This document shows positions 48,156 to 57,270 of a stretch of 64,000 nt of DNA, in pieces; within the stretch, counting starts at the first letter, position 1, and every line of letters begins with the position of its first letter. Made by a program: the position numbers and the translations under genes. The stretch lies in contig NC_092180.1 in assembly GCF_043641665.1 (NCBI RefSeq), positions 28,695,054-28,759,053 of the forward strand, written 5' to 3'. The stretch is from Enoplosus armatus (Eukaryota; Chordata; Actinopteri; Centrarchiformes; Enoplosidae). Under the pieces are notes generated by a model. The model made no database searches and had not been told where the DNA came from. It saw nothing but the letters and a program-made list of their open reading frames with translations.

Positions 48156-48554
48156 CGGAGTGTCTATTTGCAACACGGGTACGAACCGTCACATGGCAGC
48201 TATCCGCCCATTTACATCGTAAATGCGAGAGCGTTGTTCGCGGGTGATTGCGCCGCAAGTGTTGGGTGTCGACCGAAGGTGGTTATTGACCGCTGCGGGC
48301 GTTCAGCTTTGGCCGTGGTTGTCTATTTTTTAGCCGCGGGGTTTGGTGCCAGTCGCAGATAGACTTTAGGAAGTCAGATGACAGAGAGCAACAAAGTCCG
48401 TAATATGTATAGGTTGAGATAGCTGGCTGAGTTGAAGACACATTGGTTTTTCACCCGGGAGACCGTTGTTCGATTCCTGTGTGGATCATTGAAAGTGTTT
48501 TTTCCAAACGTTTCCTTAACCTAACTAAAGGCTTTCTAACATGTTTCAAAACTT

Positions 48555-48735
48555 TGTGAAACAGTCGCAGTTCAGTCAGGTTCCACCCAAGGTGCAAATA
48601 GCCATAGCCATGCTATATACATCCGTGTGTAAATAGCCACATTGGCTAGTCCACCCTGGGTGCAAATAGCACTGTTTGCTACGGACACCCTGGTGCTTGT
48701 CTCTACCATGTTATATACATACAAATAGCATCTGC
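48555..48735 (+). repeat. GTGCAAATAGC-rich repeat, copy 2
   Basis: This copy starts GTCGCAGTTCAGTCAGGTTC and has the same succession as 40245-40385: GGTGCAAATAGCCATAGCC, GTAAATAGCCACATTGGCTA and CCACCCTGGGTGCAAATAGC. It has two extra insertions of about 20 bp containing ATATACAT. Confidence 0.7.
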
Positions 48736-49639
48736 CTTTTATTCCACCATTGCATGCCGTCCCGTGTAGCTCCATTGAGTTTCAGTGCAACATATCGATA
48801 TTACTACTCTTCTTCTGTGTTTTCAACGGGAAAATCTGAGTTCACCGCCGACAGGTATGTGCCACTGTTGGATGAACCATATTTTATGGTTAGTTGGGCT
48901 CCAAATCAGCCTTGGATTATGAATAAAATGAAAAGAGAGGAGCTACCTATGTTGTAAGCTATCGGACCGTCAGTATAATTCCTGCAAGATGTCATGAGAA
49001 TATTATGGAAGCCAACGTTAACATACTTATTGCTTATTGGCAGTCTCATTGGTGGACAAACAGGTCCTTGCGGCCCTTTTAAATATGCATACTGTACTAT
49101 TCCCCCAAACCACCACAAAGACAAGTGTACTCACTTGCTCTTTATCTTCCATACTCAAGTAGAAGTACAAGTAATTGTCAAAGAAAAATCTCTGCTAGAA
49201 GTCCAAGTATCATTTTGAACTATTTAATCAAATGTATAGTATAAGTAAGTATACAACCTTAAATTCACTGTACAGTGTGTTGGGGGGACCTATATATTAA
49301 ATTAATGAAACGAATACCTTTTACATACCTCATTATTTGAAACATTTAATATGAATATCAGACATTGTAATATTATATACATATATATGACAGAAAAGTG
49401 CAGTCGACGAAGTAGCCTGTAGGGGAGAGAGTTGTGTAGATTGTAACATCCAATATTGATATTCCTATCAATATATTATATATATATATATTGATATTTC
49501 TATCCTAGGCTATAGGGTTGCTTCTCGGTAGAAATATGTGCGTTGACGGGAGCCTGAGCTTAAAGAAAGAACTTTAAGCTCATGTCCGCGCAAGGTCTTC
49601 CATATTAACCAGAAAGGCTGTTTTATCTGGATGACACAA

Positions 49640-49890
49640 GTTAAATGGTTCTCGCGCTTTTCAACCTTCAGGGTTCCCAAAGCGCTTTACAGTTGAGGTC
49701 GCATTCACCCATTCACTCACACCGATGGCAACCGAGCTGGCATGCAAGGTGCTGGTCTCCATCGAGAGCAACCTAGGGTTCAGTGTCTTGTTCAAGGATA
49801 CTTCGACATGTCGGGGGGAGCCCGCTCCAGCTTGCTCTACCTCCCATGCGACAGTGCTAACCAGTGCGCCACCATGCCACACCAGTAGTT
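49640..49890 (-). repeat. tRNA-derived SINE, copy 2
   Basis: On the minus strand it begins GGTGTGGCATGGTGGCGCAC with TGGTTAGCACTGT (A-box region), continues ACAAGACACTGAACCCTAGG and ends GTAAAGCGCTTTGGGAACCC then TGAAGGTTGAAAA. It shares its whole layout with 36421-36695. The B-box region is degraded. Confidence 0.8.
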
Positions 49891-50344
49891 CAGTAATTCA
49901 TGATGTTGACCTGCAGAATGAATGAGTTGATCAGGTTAGGTTTGGAAAAGATGCCCGATGAGGAGCACAGCACAGTTCCGACCTGCACTCCTGTCACAGA
50001 ATTTAGCAATGTTTAATGGTTTCTCAGACTGGATTAATTATTCAGGATCCTCTGATGAGGACCAGCCTGTTCTTATTTTATTGGAGGTACTTCGATGAAT
50101 ACTGTACGCAAACAAGGCTAATTGGAGGTTTGTGAGTAATATGTTTTGTCCTACCTCTGGTCCATGATGGAATTCCTAAGTCAGTACTACACACTTAAGT
50201 GTATTTGAAGGAATAATACTTTTTCTCAATGGTAGGAGTGGATTTAGTGGCAAATCCAGTCATGGGGCATCCATCATGCCTCATTCTCAGGAATGATGGT
50301 ATTAAAAGGATTAGTGATTGCCATGGATACAGTCATGTACCTCT

Positions 50345-50810
50345 CTCTTTCCTCTGATTCCCTGACATGAAAGTACATTTACTCAAGTACTGTACTTAAA
50401 TACAGCTTTGAGGCACTTGTACGTAACTTATATTTCTATTTTATGCCACTATACTACGCCTAAAAGATAATGATTGTACATTATATTCCACTACATTTTA
50501 CATACAAAACATATGACCAGTTAATAAAATATTATGTTCTTAAATAAACAACTCAAAACTGTATTTAATAGTTAAAAGGAGCCTCACTGCAACCAGCTAC
50601 AACATTAAAATGCTGCTTACACATTAATGCATCAGTAATGATAATCCACTTGTAGGATAGATAACACATTGAAATGGGCCATTCTTCACAAGGAGTGCTT
50701 TTACAGTACATTGGACATTTTACTGATAATATCTCTTTTGCTTAAGTCACATTTTGAAAGGAAGGACCTTTATGGAGATAAAGGACCTGGATACTTCTTC
50801 CACCAGTAGG
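50345..50810 (-). repeat. Dispersed repeat (TTACTCAAGTACTG type)
   Basis: TTTACTCAAGTACTGTACTT, GGCACTTGTACGTAACTTA, CCACTACATTTTACAT and, at the right end, GGATACTTCTTCCACCAGTA form a known kind of interspersed fish sequence. The right end is the inverted relative of 7688-7790. Confidence 0.55.
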
Positions 50811-51561
50811 ACCAGCATATTGCTGCAGCTTCTCTCTCCCTTTCACCTGAAAGCGTATATCAACTTTGTTGCCTCTTCCTCTCACTCTTTACTTTCTTGT
50901 ATTGTCTTTGTCACTGTTTTCACAAGGGTCAGGCAGGAAGGGCAACGGTGGTGCCATCATCTAAAAAGTCAGTTGATATGGCAGGGAAACCAACAGAAGT
51001 AATGTTGGCAATGCATTAGTAATGCTGCAGGTACTGGTGTTAGATGCACAGTTTAATTTGCCTGTTTCGTGATATTATTGTCCATTAATGTAGTGTGCAG
51101 GTGGACACATTGACAGTGATATTAACACAGTGATGTAAGTTATTGCAGATTATAAAAATAAGAACATCATTTTATATCTATATATGTAGATGTGTATCTA
51201 AACATCATAACATTAGTATATCTACAGAAATGCGGGCCCCTCTTAGTTGGTGGCCCCACCTTGCCTGATGGTAAAGTGCCCTGCTCATTTTGTACTGTAT
51301 CTTAAACTGCATTTTTACAGAGGAGGATAAATTCATTCTGCTGGACAATAAAACATCACACATACAAATGAGTTTTGATTTGGCTCATACTGTGTGTCCT
51401 TTGCTGTCACCGTCAAAACTGCATCTACATCTGGTTTCAAAGTCAACAGCTAACATTGCCAAGTCTCTTTTGGATTCACATTTGACAATGAAACGGAAAT
51501 TCTTGTGTTCACTGGTAAGCACGCAGTATGAATCCTCGTCTCTTGTGTGTCTCTCAAACAG

Positions 51562-51712
51562 GTCCAAAGCCAGTGCCTGCCTATTGCACACAGACCCCAG
51601 GAGCCGTTACCAGGTCCGGCTTCCTCCCAAGCTGCCAGGCATGCACTACAGCGTGGATGAACAATGTCAGATCCTGTTTGGAACCAATGCCACTTTCTGC
51701 AATGACATGGAG
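51562..51712 (+). CDS. adamts17: ADAMTS17 exon (window exon 7): end of protease domain, disintegrin-like start
   Basis: This 151-nt exon has acceptor CTCAAACAG and donor GTACAA, and ends in phase 0. It encodes [14 protein letters not shown], then [20 protein letters not shown] and [13 protein letters not shown]. The LPG(M/V)xYxxxEQCQ(I/L)xFG block is the hallmark start of the ADAMTS disintegrin-like module. NAT is a potential N-glycosylation sequon. The match to ADAMTS17 is close throughout. The exon lies 0.9 kb upstream of a complete Tc1 transposon in the next intron. Confidence 0.96.
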
Positions 51713-52850
51713 GTACAACACGTGAGGTTGGGGGTGGGGTGGTGGGTGGGATGTCCTGTCTTTAGGGCATACCAGCAGAGATCTTAAGGTGTTGAATGTT
51801 GTGGTAAGTCCTGACTGCTTGTGACATAAAGATGTTTTGACAGTTCAGTCACGCACTGGGACACCACTGGTGGTGATCCCCCTTGATATAGCAGAGACTG
51901 TTCCGATCTGAAGTTGTGGTGGGATTTTGTACTCGGTAATCTTGAGTACCCCCTTGACCTTCTGCGTCTCCCTCTCTCAAGCCTCCTCCTCACTGATAAG
52001 ATATTGTGCTCTGTGTAAGAGGCTCCTCATCACTGATCTCTGATGTTTTGCAAGTGTTGGTGAAGGTCCATCTAAAGATTTTGGTGGTGAGTGGGCTTCC
52101 TGTGATGTCTACTTGTGCTCTCAGTCACAAACGGGACAATAAGTTAACACAATACATGGAAGCAAATGTACAATATTTGTACCATTCACTCCTGATGACC
52201 ATTTTGGACTCTCTGGTCAGTACTGTCAAGGCAGTTTGCAATTGGTCGACAGCATGTAGCGTCAAAGTTAACCAATCTTGAGCTGGCGAAGCGAAAGCTC
52301 TGCGCCGGTAGACTTTATCTTTGTGAGAGAATCCACCAAATGTGGCCATCACATTGCAACAAATGGATTTTATTCTAAGATTTTGCTGATATGAATGCTG
52401 AATATGAACAGGCCCGTAAAGACAGAAAACAATCATGTCTGGAAATGTTGGACTGTACCTTTTTAAGGTGCATGTTGTAATGAGTTTAAAAGCAAACCAG
52501 TGAGCTAAGAGGATAGCTGAACTTGAGAGTGCTTTTGGGTGTTTCAACTAAATCGGTAAATCAATTCTCCAATAAAGATAACGACGTTTAACCAGCAGTC
52601 CAAAGCAAATGTCTCCATGGGGACAAATAAAGTACAGTGCATCCAGAAAGTATTCACAGCGCTTCACTTTTTCCACATTTTGTTATGTTGCAGCCTTATA
52701 CCAAAATGGATTAAATTCATTTTTTTCCTCAAAATTCTACACACAACACCCCATAATGACAACGTGAAAAAAGTTTTTGAGATTTTTGCAAATTTATTAA
52801 AAATAAAAAACCTGAGAAATCACATGTATATAAGTATTCACAGCCTTTGC

Positions 52851-53891
52851 TCAATACTTTGTTGATGCACCTTTGGCAGCAATTACAGCCTCAAGTCTTT
52901 TTGAATATGATGCCACAAGCTTGGCACACCTATCTTTGGGCAGTTTCACCCATTCCTCTTTGCAGCACCTCTCAAGCTCCATCAGGTTGGATGGGAAGCG
53001 TCGGTGCACTGCCATTTTCAGATCTCTCCAGAGATGTTCAATCGGATTCAAGTCTGGGCTCTGGCTGGGCCACTCAAGGACATTCACAGAGTTGTCCTGA
53101 AGCCACTCCTTTGATATCTTGGCTGTGTGCTTAGGGTCGTTGTCCTGCTGAAAGATAAACCGTCGCCCCAGTCTGAGGTCAAGAGCGCTCTGGAGCAGGT
53201 TTTCATCCAGGATGTCTCTGTACTTTGCTGCATTCATCTTTCCCTCTATCCTGACTAGTCTCCCAGTTCCTGCCGCTGAAAAACATCTCCACAGCATGAT
53301 GCTGCCACCACCATGCTTCACTGTAGGGATGGTATTGGCCTGGTGATGAGCGGTGCCTGGTTTCCTCCAAACGTGACGCCTGGCATTCACACCAAAGAGT
53401 TCAATCTTTGTCTCATCAGACCAGAGAATTTTGTTTCTCATGGTCTGAGAGTCCTTCAGGTGCCTTTTGGCAAACTCCAGGCGGGCTGCTATGTGCCTTT
53501 TACTAAGGAGTGGCTTCCGTCTGGCCACTCTACCATACAGGCCTGATTGGTGGATTGCTGCAGAGATGGTTGTCCTTCTGGAAGGTTCTCCTCTCTCCAC
53601 AGAGGAACTCTGGAGCTCTGACAGAGTGACCATCGGGTTCTTGGTCACCTCCCTGACTAAGGCCCTTCTCCCCCGATTACTCAGTTTAGATGGCCGGCCA
53701 GCTCTAGGAAGAGTCCTGGTGGTTCCGAACTTCTTCCACTTACGGATGATGGAGGCCACTGTGCTCATTGGGACCTTCAAAGCAGCAGAAATTTTTCTGT
53801 AACCTTCCCCAGATTTGTGCCTCGAGACAATCCTGTCTCGGAGGTCTACAGACAATTCCTTTGACTTCATGCTTGGTTTGTGCTCTGACAT
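52851..53891 (-). CDS. Tc1-family transposase, 346 residues, open
   Basis: The ATG is at 53891 and the TGA at 52851. The product cuts and pastes the element at TA dinucleotides. Residues 1-60 form the first helix-turn-helix (ELSVDLRDRIVSRHKSGEGY). GRPSKL (65-70) resembles the AT-hook-like link between the two DNA-binding subdomains, and basic residues 121-132 may aid nuclear entry. The DD34E catalytic triad is complete: D159 (LWSDETK), D250 (FQQDNDPKHTA) and E285 (PDLNPIEHLW). The glycine-rich strand reads GGGSIMLWRCFSAAGTG, where the family normally has Gly in place of Arg202; a single G-to-A change (codon at 53286-53288) explains it and may impair activity. Length is normal for the family. 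A TATA-like TATATAA lies about 20 bp upstream (53912-53918). Confidence 0.95.
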   Translation of the reverse strand: MSEHKPSMKSKELSVDLRDRIVSRHKSGEGYRKISAALKVPMSTVASIIRKWKKFGTTRTLPRAGRPSKLSNRGRRALVREVTKNPMVTLSELQSSSVERGEPSRRTTISAAIHQSGLYGRVARRKPLLSKRHIAARLEFAKRHLKDSQTMRNKILWSDETKIELFGVNARRHVWRKPGTAHHQANTIPTVKHGGGSIMLWRCFSAAGTGRLVRIEGKMNAAKYRDILDENLLQSALDLRLGRRFIFQQDNDPKHTAKISKEWLQDNSVNVLEWPSQSPDLNPIEHLWRDLKMAVHRRFPSNLMELERCCKEEWVKLPKDRCAKLVASYSKRLEAVIAAKGASTKY

Positions 53892-53911
53892 GCACTGTCA
53901 ACTGTGGGACC

Positions 53912-53918
53912 TTATATA
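53912..53918 (-). promoter_or_regulatory. TATA-like box of the Tc1 transposase gene
   Basis: On the minus strand TCTATATAAGG lies about 20 bp before the transposase ATG. It is very close to the start codon, so transcription from it would give a very short leader or begin inside the gene. The assignment is by sequence only. Confidence 0.4.
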
Positions 53919-54544
53919 GACAGGTGTGTGCCTTTCCAAATCATGTCCAATCAACTGAATTTACCACAGGTGGACTCCAATTAAGATGCAGAAACATCTC
54001 AAGGATGATCAGTGGAAACAGGATGCACCTGAGCTCAATTTTGAGCTTCATGGCAAAGGCTGTGAATACTTATGTACATGTGATTTCTTAGTTTTTTATT
54101 TTTAATAAATTTGCAAAAATTTCAAAAAAACTTTTTTCACATTGTCATTATGGGGTGTTGTGTGTAGAATTTTGAGGAAAAAAATTTATTTAATCCATTT
54201 TGGAATAAGGGTGTAACATAACAAAATGTGGAAAAAGTGAAGCGCCGTGAATACTTTCCGGATGCACTGTATGTCTTGATCTTGAACGGTGGCAGTTGTA
54301 GCCCATTTAAGGGGCTGACCAGGGCCAGCTGTTCTTTTAAAGGGGCCCATTAACTCTGAAACTAAACGGCCATTTTAGCAGTGGAGAGTTTCAGAAGCCA
54401 AGTGAGCCAGGCCATCCAAGGAAATAAAGACTAAAGTAGGACAATGTGACATTTTAACTTCATGACAATGGATTTTTGTTCCCATGAAAAAGAAACAACG
54501 CACATATATTGGATTCATGACACGTTTCTGTAAAGTCAAGTTTT

Positions 54545-54660
54545 TTTTTCCCGGAGCTGATGATGGAAGTAGCCAACGAGCGAGCGGCACCGCTTCCTTC
54601 TCATTTCTGTTGAGAGTCGCACATGCACTGTCTACACTGTGTACTGTCTACACCATTAAT
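54545..54660 (+). repeat. Dispersed repeat fragment (related to 59925-60010)
   Basis: GGAGCTGATGATGGAAGTAG followed by CCAACGAGCGAGC and CTTCTCATTTCTGTTGAGAG corresponds to GGAGCCGATGATGGAAGTAG, CTAATGAGTGAGC and CTCATCACTGTTGTGAG at 59928-59990, same orientation. Confidence 0.55.
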
Positions 54661-55605
54661 ACCGTCCACCCTGAACAGGAATAACAGAGAAATATATCAG
54701 TAAGATAGATTAGGTAAAGATTTCCTCACATTTGACACAAATTGCTTCACCCCATTTCTGGATGGTTGAGCGCCATCCCATCTGAGTAAATGTTCTTCCC
54801 TCCAAAATGAATCAAAGTGGTCAATAAAATCAGAACCAGCAGCAGCAGCAGCAGCAGCACAGGAAGTCTGTAGCCAGGATACAGTCTGAAAGGGTGGCGA
54901 AAACATTCCGAGCTCTTCCTCAAGGTTGGAAAAGGCAGAACAGAGGACTTTGCAAGGCTCTCAACAGTGGTCACTAATGACTTGAACTCGTAGTGGGGTG
55001 TAAAAATGCTTGAGATTCCAGCGGCAGGACCTCCGTGACTCAAGCCTGATATTAAGTCGGTCGCTGCAGTGTGAATCCACCTGGTAGTGACTAATGCATA
55101 ACCTTAGCAAAGGAAAGAAGCATTCTGAGCTTCAAGCCTGTCATTTGATTGGGAAACTTCAGACTAAAAAGAACAATCCCGGCCATCGTGGTTGCTCGCC
55201 CAGGCCTGTCTATTTAGTCTGGCACCTCCAGAGTTGAACTGAAAACGTGACATTGTAGTACAGAGATGTTTTATTTGTATTTAACGAGCAAATTCATCAT
55301 ATTATCATACTGTTTGCTATTAAGGTAAACTCAAAAAGTGCTCAGATGTTTCATATGAAAAGCCCTCTAGTGGCTCAGAGGGCATAATCCTTTACTTTCC
55401 TGGTAGGCCTGCGATGTGAAGCATCGACAGGTAGTGCTGACTTTTGCTTACTTTTGTTAAAAAGGAAAACTGGGTGCAGCAGGGTGGCGAGCATGACGTG
55501 ACTCTGTTGTACTGATGGAATTTGACAGTAAATTGATCTGATGCTGATTTTACCATGTGAACACTGGCATTTATGTAAGAATCTATGGTATCTCCCATGT
55601 TTCTC

Positions 55606-55621
55606 TGTGTGTGTGTGTGTT
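55606..55621. repeat. adamts17: (TG)n tract forming the splice acceptor tract
   Basis: Seven TG units run directly into TTAG, the acceptor of the exon at 55624. It replaces most of a normal C/T-only polypyrimidine tract; only TTTCTC lies upstream of it. Confidence 0.95.
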
Positions 55622-55623
55622 AG

Positions 55624-55725
55624 CACCTGATGTGTGCTGGCCTGTGGTGTTTAGTAGAGGGAGATGCATCCTGCAAGACCAAACTGGATCCTCCTCTTGA
55701 TGGAACAGAGTGTGGAGCAGACAAG
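55624..55725 (+). CDS. adamts17: ADAMTS17 exon (window exon 8): disintegrin-like module
   Basis: This 102-nt, phase 0/0 exon has donor GTAGGG. It encodes [20 protein letters not shown] followed by [14 protein letters not shown]. The CxxLWC and [10 protein letters not shown](E/D)C motifs are the core of the ADAMTS disintegrin-like module, with five cysteines. Because both ends are in phase 0, skipping it would remove 34 residues without a frameshift. Its acceptor tract is an almost pure (TG)n repeat, which could make inclusion sensitive to repeat length. Confidence 0.96.
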
Positions 55726-55838
55726 GTAGGGCTGTCTCACATGCACAAATACTCTAGATCTTCAACCTTCTCAGGCAGCAGCTTCTGATAGAAGATACCT
55801 GTTGACTTGCGTAAATGAGTTGTGTTTTGTTATGTCAG
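55726..55838 (+). other. adamts17: adamts17 intron, 113 bp
   Basis: This is the shortest intron in the window, with donor GTAGGG and acceptor TTATGTCAG. No repeats. Confidence 0.9.
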
Positions 55839-55984
55839 TGGTGCAGGGCAGGCGAGTGTGTCAGTAAGACTCCCATCCCGCAGCATGTGGACGGTGACTG
55901 GAGCCCATGGAGCCAGTGGAGCATGTGCAGCAGGACCTGCGGTACTGGAGTCCAGTTCAGACAGAGGAAATGTGACAACCCTCC
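55839..55984 (+). CDS. adamts17: ADAMTS17 exon (window exon 9): disintegrin-like end and first TSP1 repeat
   Basis: This 146-nt exon has acceptor TTATGTCAG and donor GTATGT. It encodes [19 protein letters not shown], then [18 protein letters not shown] and [11 protein letters not shown] plus two bases of the next Pro. WSPWSQW is a WxxWxxW C-mannosylation site and CSRTCG is the consensus for O-fucosylation, both hallmarks of the first thrombospondin type 1 repeat. KTPIP(E/Q)HVDGDWSPW identifies ADAMTS17 rather than ADAMTS19. Directly after the donor is a (TG)n(GA)n compound repeat. Confidence 0.97.
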
Positions 55985-56002
55985 GTATGTCACCTGTCTG
56001 TC

Positions 56003-56032
56003 TGTGTGTGTGTGTGTGTGTGAGAAAGAGAG

Positions 56033-56077
<45 letters not shown>
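56003..56077. repeat. (TG)10 then (GA)n compound microsatellite
   Basis: TG units at 56003-56022 begin 18 nt after the exon donor and pass directly into a GA-rich purine tract to 56077. The purine-only tract could form a triplex (H-DNA). Confidence 0.95.
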
Positions 56078-56081
<4 letters not shown>

Positions 56082-56535
56082 ACCTGCCATAGAATTTCCC
56101 ATATTGCAATAAAAAATGCTGCAACGTTTCCCTTTTAAATGCCTAAAACATTAAATGAAAGAAAACTTTTAGGCTCAAAAATAAATAATAATTTGTCAAC
56201 AGGTATGATAGCACACACACAAGTGAAAAACGGGGATGTCTGCTAGAAAATATTGCAAATAAAAACAATTCTGCTTTTAATAGTATGATTTACACATAGA
56301 CTGTGCTATGACAACACCCCTACACCTTTTTATTATTACTTATTTCCCAATCACTCGTGATTATGTTTAAATTAAACTGGACACGCACACACACAGTGAG
56401 CCATTGGATCTCCGTTTGTGTATCTGTGTGGCGTCATTTACATTATTTGATTAGGTAACTATAACATGACAACACGATCGAATGTTCATGAATAGTTATA
56501 ATAATAGTAATTAGTAATAATAGTTATAGACTGAA

Positions 56536-56549
56536 GGGGGGGGGGGGGG
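56536..56549. repeat. Poly-G run (14 G)
   Basis: An uninterrupted G homopolymer in the intron. Confidence 0.9.
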
Positions 56550-57006
56550 AGGATTTAATTCACTGTGCTGCTCAAAGGCTACCGGCAGCTCCCCGCAACT
56601 TTTTAAGGTGGAATGTTTTCTTGCATGTAACTCAATGCAGTCGCCGTTGTGAATCAATCGAAATCGTCAGTGTCAATATGGCAACTCTGATTGCGAATAT
56701 TCTGTTTCCTCGCTTGGAGTGGACGGACGCATGTATCTCGTCCCCACGCACAGCATGAGTTTTCTCCACCCTACAGAAGTGTCAACTGAGCTAGGAGCCA
56801 GGCAGCCGAAAAGCCCTCCAACTAAACTGATTCTAATGTGACATTCAGATCAGATCCCCACACAAGCATGCATGAAAATATTTGATTCTTTTCAATAGCT
56901 CTGTAGTGAATTGGGCTCTGTTGATAGTCATGTATCGTACCCGCTCAAAAGATTGCCTACAGACATTTGTCTCCTTGTTTCCTAAACTGAGTGTTCAAAC
57001 TATATG

Positions 57007-57014
<8 letters not shown>

Positions 57015-57048
<34 letters not shown>
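57015..57048. repeat. adamts17: (TG)17 upstream of a splice acceptor
   Basis: A 34-nt pure TG run ends 21 nt before the exon at 57070. It is complementary to the (AC)13 at 57245-57270 on the other side of the exon. Confidence 0.97.
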
Positions 57049-57052
<4 letters not shown>

Positions 57053-57069
57053 CACGCGCGCTCATGCAG

Positions 57070-57239
57070 GCCTGGTCCTGGTGGTCGACACTGTCAGAAG
57101 GCCAGTGTGGAGCACAAGGCCTGCGAAAGTCCTCCCTGTCCCAAGGGGGCACCCAGCTTCAGAGACCTGCAGTGTCTGTCCTACGACCGACTCGCCAGCA
57201 AGAAGAAGGGAAGCATGTTGACTGCTATTATTAATGATG
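57070..57239 (+). CDS. adamts17: ADAMTS17 exon (window exon 10): TSP1 repeat end, cysteine-rich region start
   Basis: This 170-nt exon has acceptor CTCATGCAG and donor GTGAGA. Its first base completes the Pro codon. It encodes [20 protein letters not shown], then [20 protein letters not shown] and [16 protein letters not shown]. The CxxPPCP sequence closes the first thrombospondin repeat and FRDxQC opens the cysteine-rich region. The match to ADAMTS17 (GPGGxHCxxASVEHxxCE) is strong. Its length is not a multiple of three, so skipping it alone would shift the frame. It is bracketed by (TG)17 before and (AC)13 after. Confidence 0.96.
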
Positions 57240-57244
57240 GTGAG

Positions 57245-57270
57245 ACACACACACACACACACACACACAC
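57245..57270. repeat. adamts17: (AC)13 immediately after a splice donor
   Basis: It begins five bases into the intron, partly within the region contacted by U1/U6 at the donor. CA repeats bind hnRNP L, a known splicing regulator. Confidence 0.97.

Larger units (their letters stand above)
46269..51561 (+). other. adamts17: adamts17 intron, 5.3 kb
   Basis: The donor is GTGAGA and the acceptor is CTCAAACAG. Recognised content: a GAACGTTCC-type repeat (47255-47465), an orphan ORF remnant (47930-48155), the second GTGCAAATAGC repeat (48555-48735), an opposite-strand SINE (49640-49890) and a TTACTCAAGTACTG repeat (50345-50810). An AT-rich tract is at 49370-49500. I see nothing I can name in 46270-47250, 48740-49130 or 50820-51550. 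Confidence 0.85.
52635..54269 (-). mobile_element. Complete Tc1-family transposon, 1,635 bp, with TA target duplication
   Basis: The ends are CAGTGCATCC(A/G)GAAAGTATTC and its inverse, flanked by TA (52633-52634 and 54270-54271). The terminal inverted repeats are about 216 bp each (52635-52850 and 54053-54269) with roughly a dozen differences. Each contains the block AAGTATTCACAG twice, once near the outer end and once at the inner end (outer 52648, inner 52832). This is the IR/DR arrangement that binds transposase in Sleeping Beauty-type elements. One intact transposase gene lies between them on the minus strand. The low divergence of the ends points to a comparatively recent insertion. Confidence 0.95.
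51713..55623 (+). other. adamts17: adamts17 intron, 3.9 kb, carries a complete Tc1 transposon
   Basis: The donor is GTACAA (weaker than the others) and the acceptor is (TG)n then TTAG. The Tc1 element occupies 52635-54269. A repeat fragment is at 54545-54660. I see nothing I can name in 51720-52630 or 54670-55600. Confidence 0.85.
55985..57069 (+). other. adamts17: adamts17 intron, 1.1 kb
   Basis: The donor is GTATGT. The acceptor CTCATGCAG follows (TG)17 and a CG/CA-rich stretch instead of a good polypyrimidine tract. It contains the (TG)(GA) repeat at 56003-56077 and a G14 run at 56536-56549. I see no recognisable element in the rest. Confidence 0.85.

Noticed and set aside
52847..54091. 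Plus-strand open frames of 75-111 codons
   Set aside because: All are antisense shadows of the minus-strand Tc1 transposase or its inverted repeats.
55822..56138. Open frames running from the TSP1 exon into GA repeats (RERERE-type protein)
   Set aside because: The correct exon ends at the GTATGT donor (55985). The extension is repeat translation, and human-like exon joining resumes at 57070.
56536..56549. Possible G-quadruplex at the poly-G run
   Set aside because: A single homopolymer without separate G-tracts and loops; it is more simply a homopolymer repeat.
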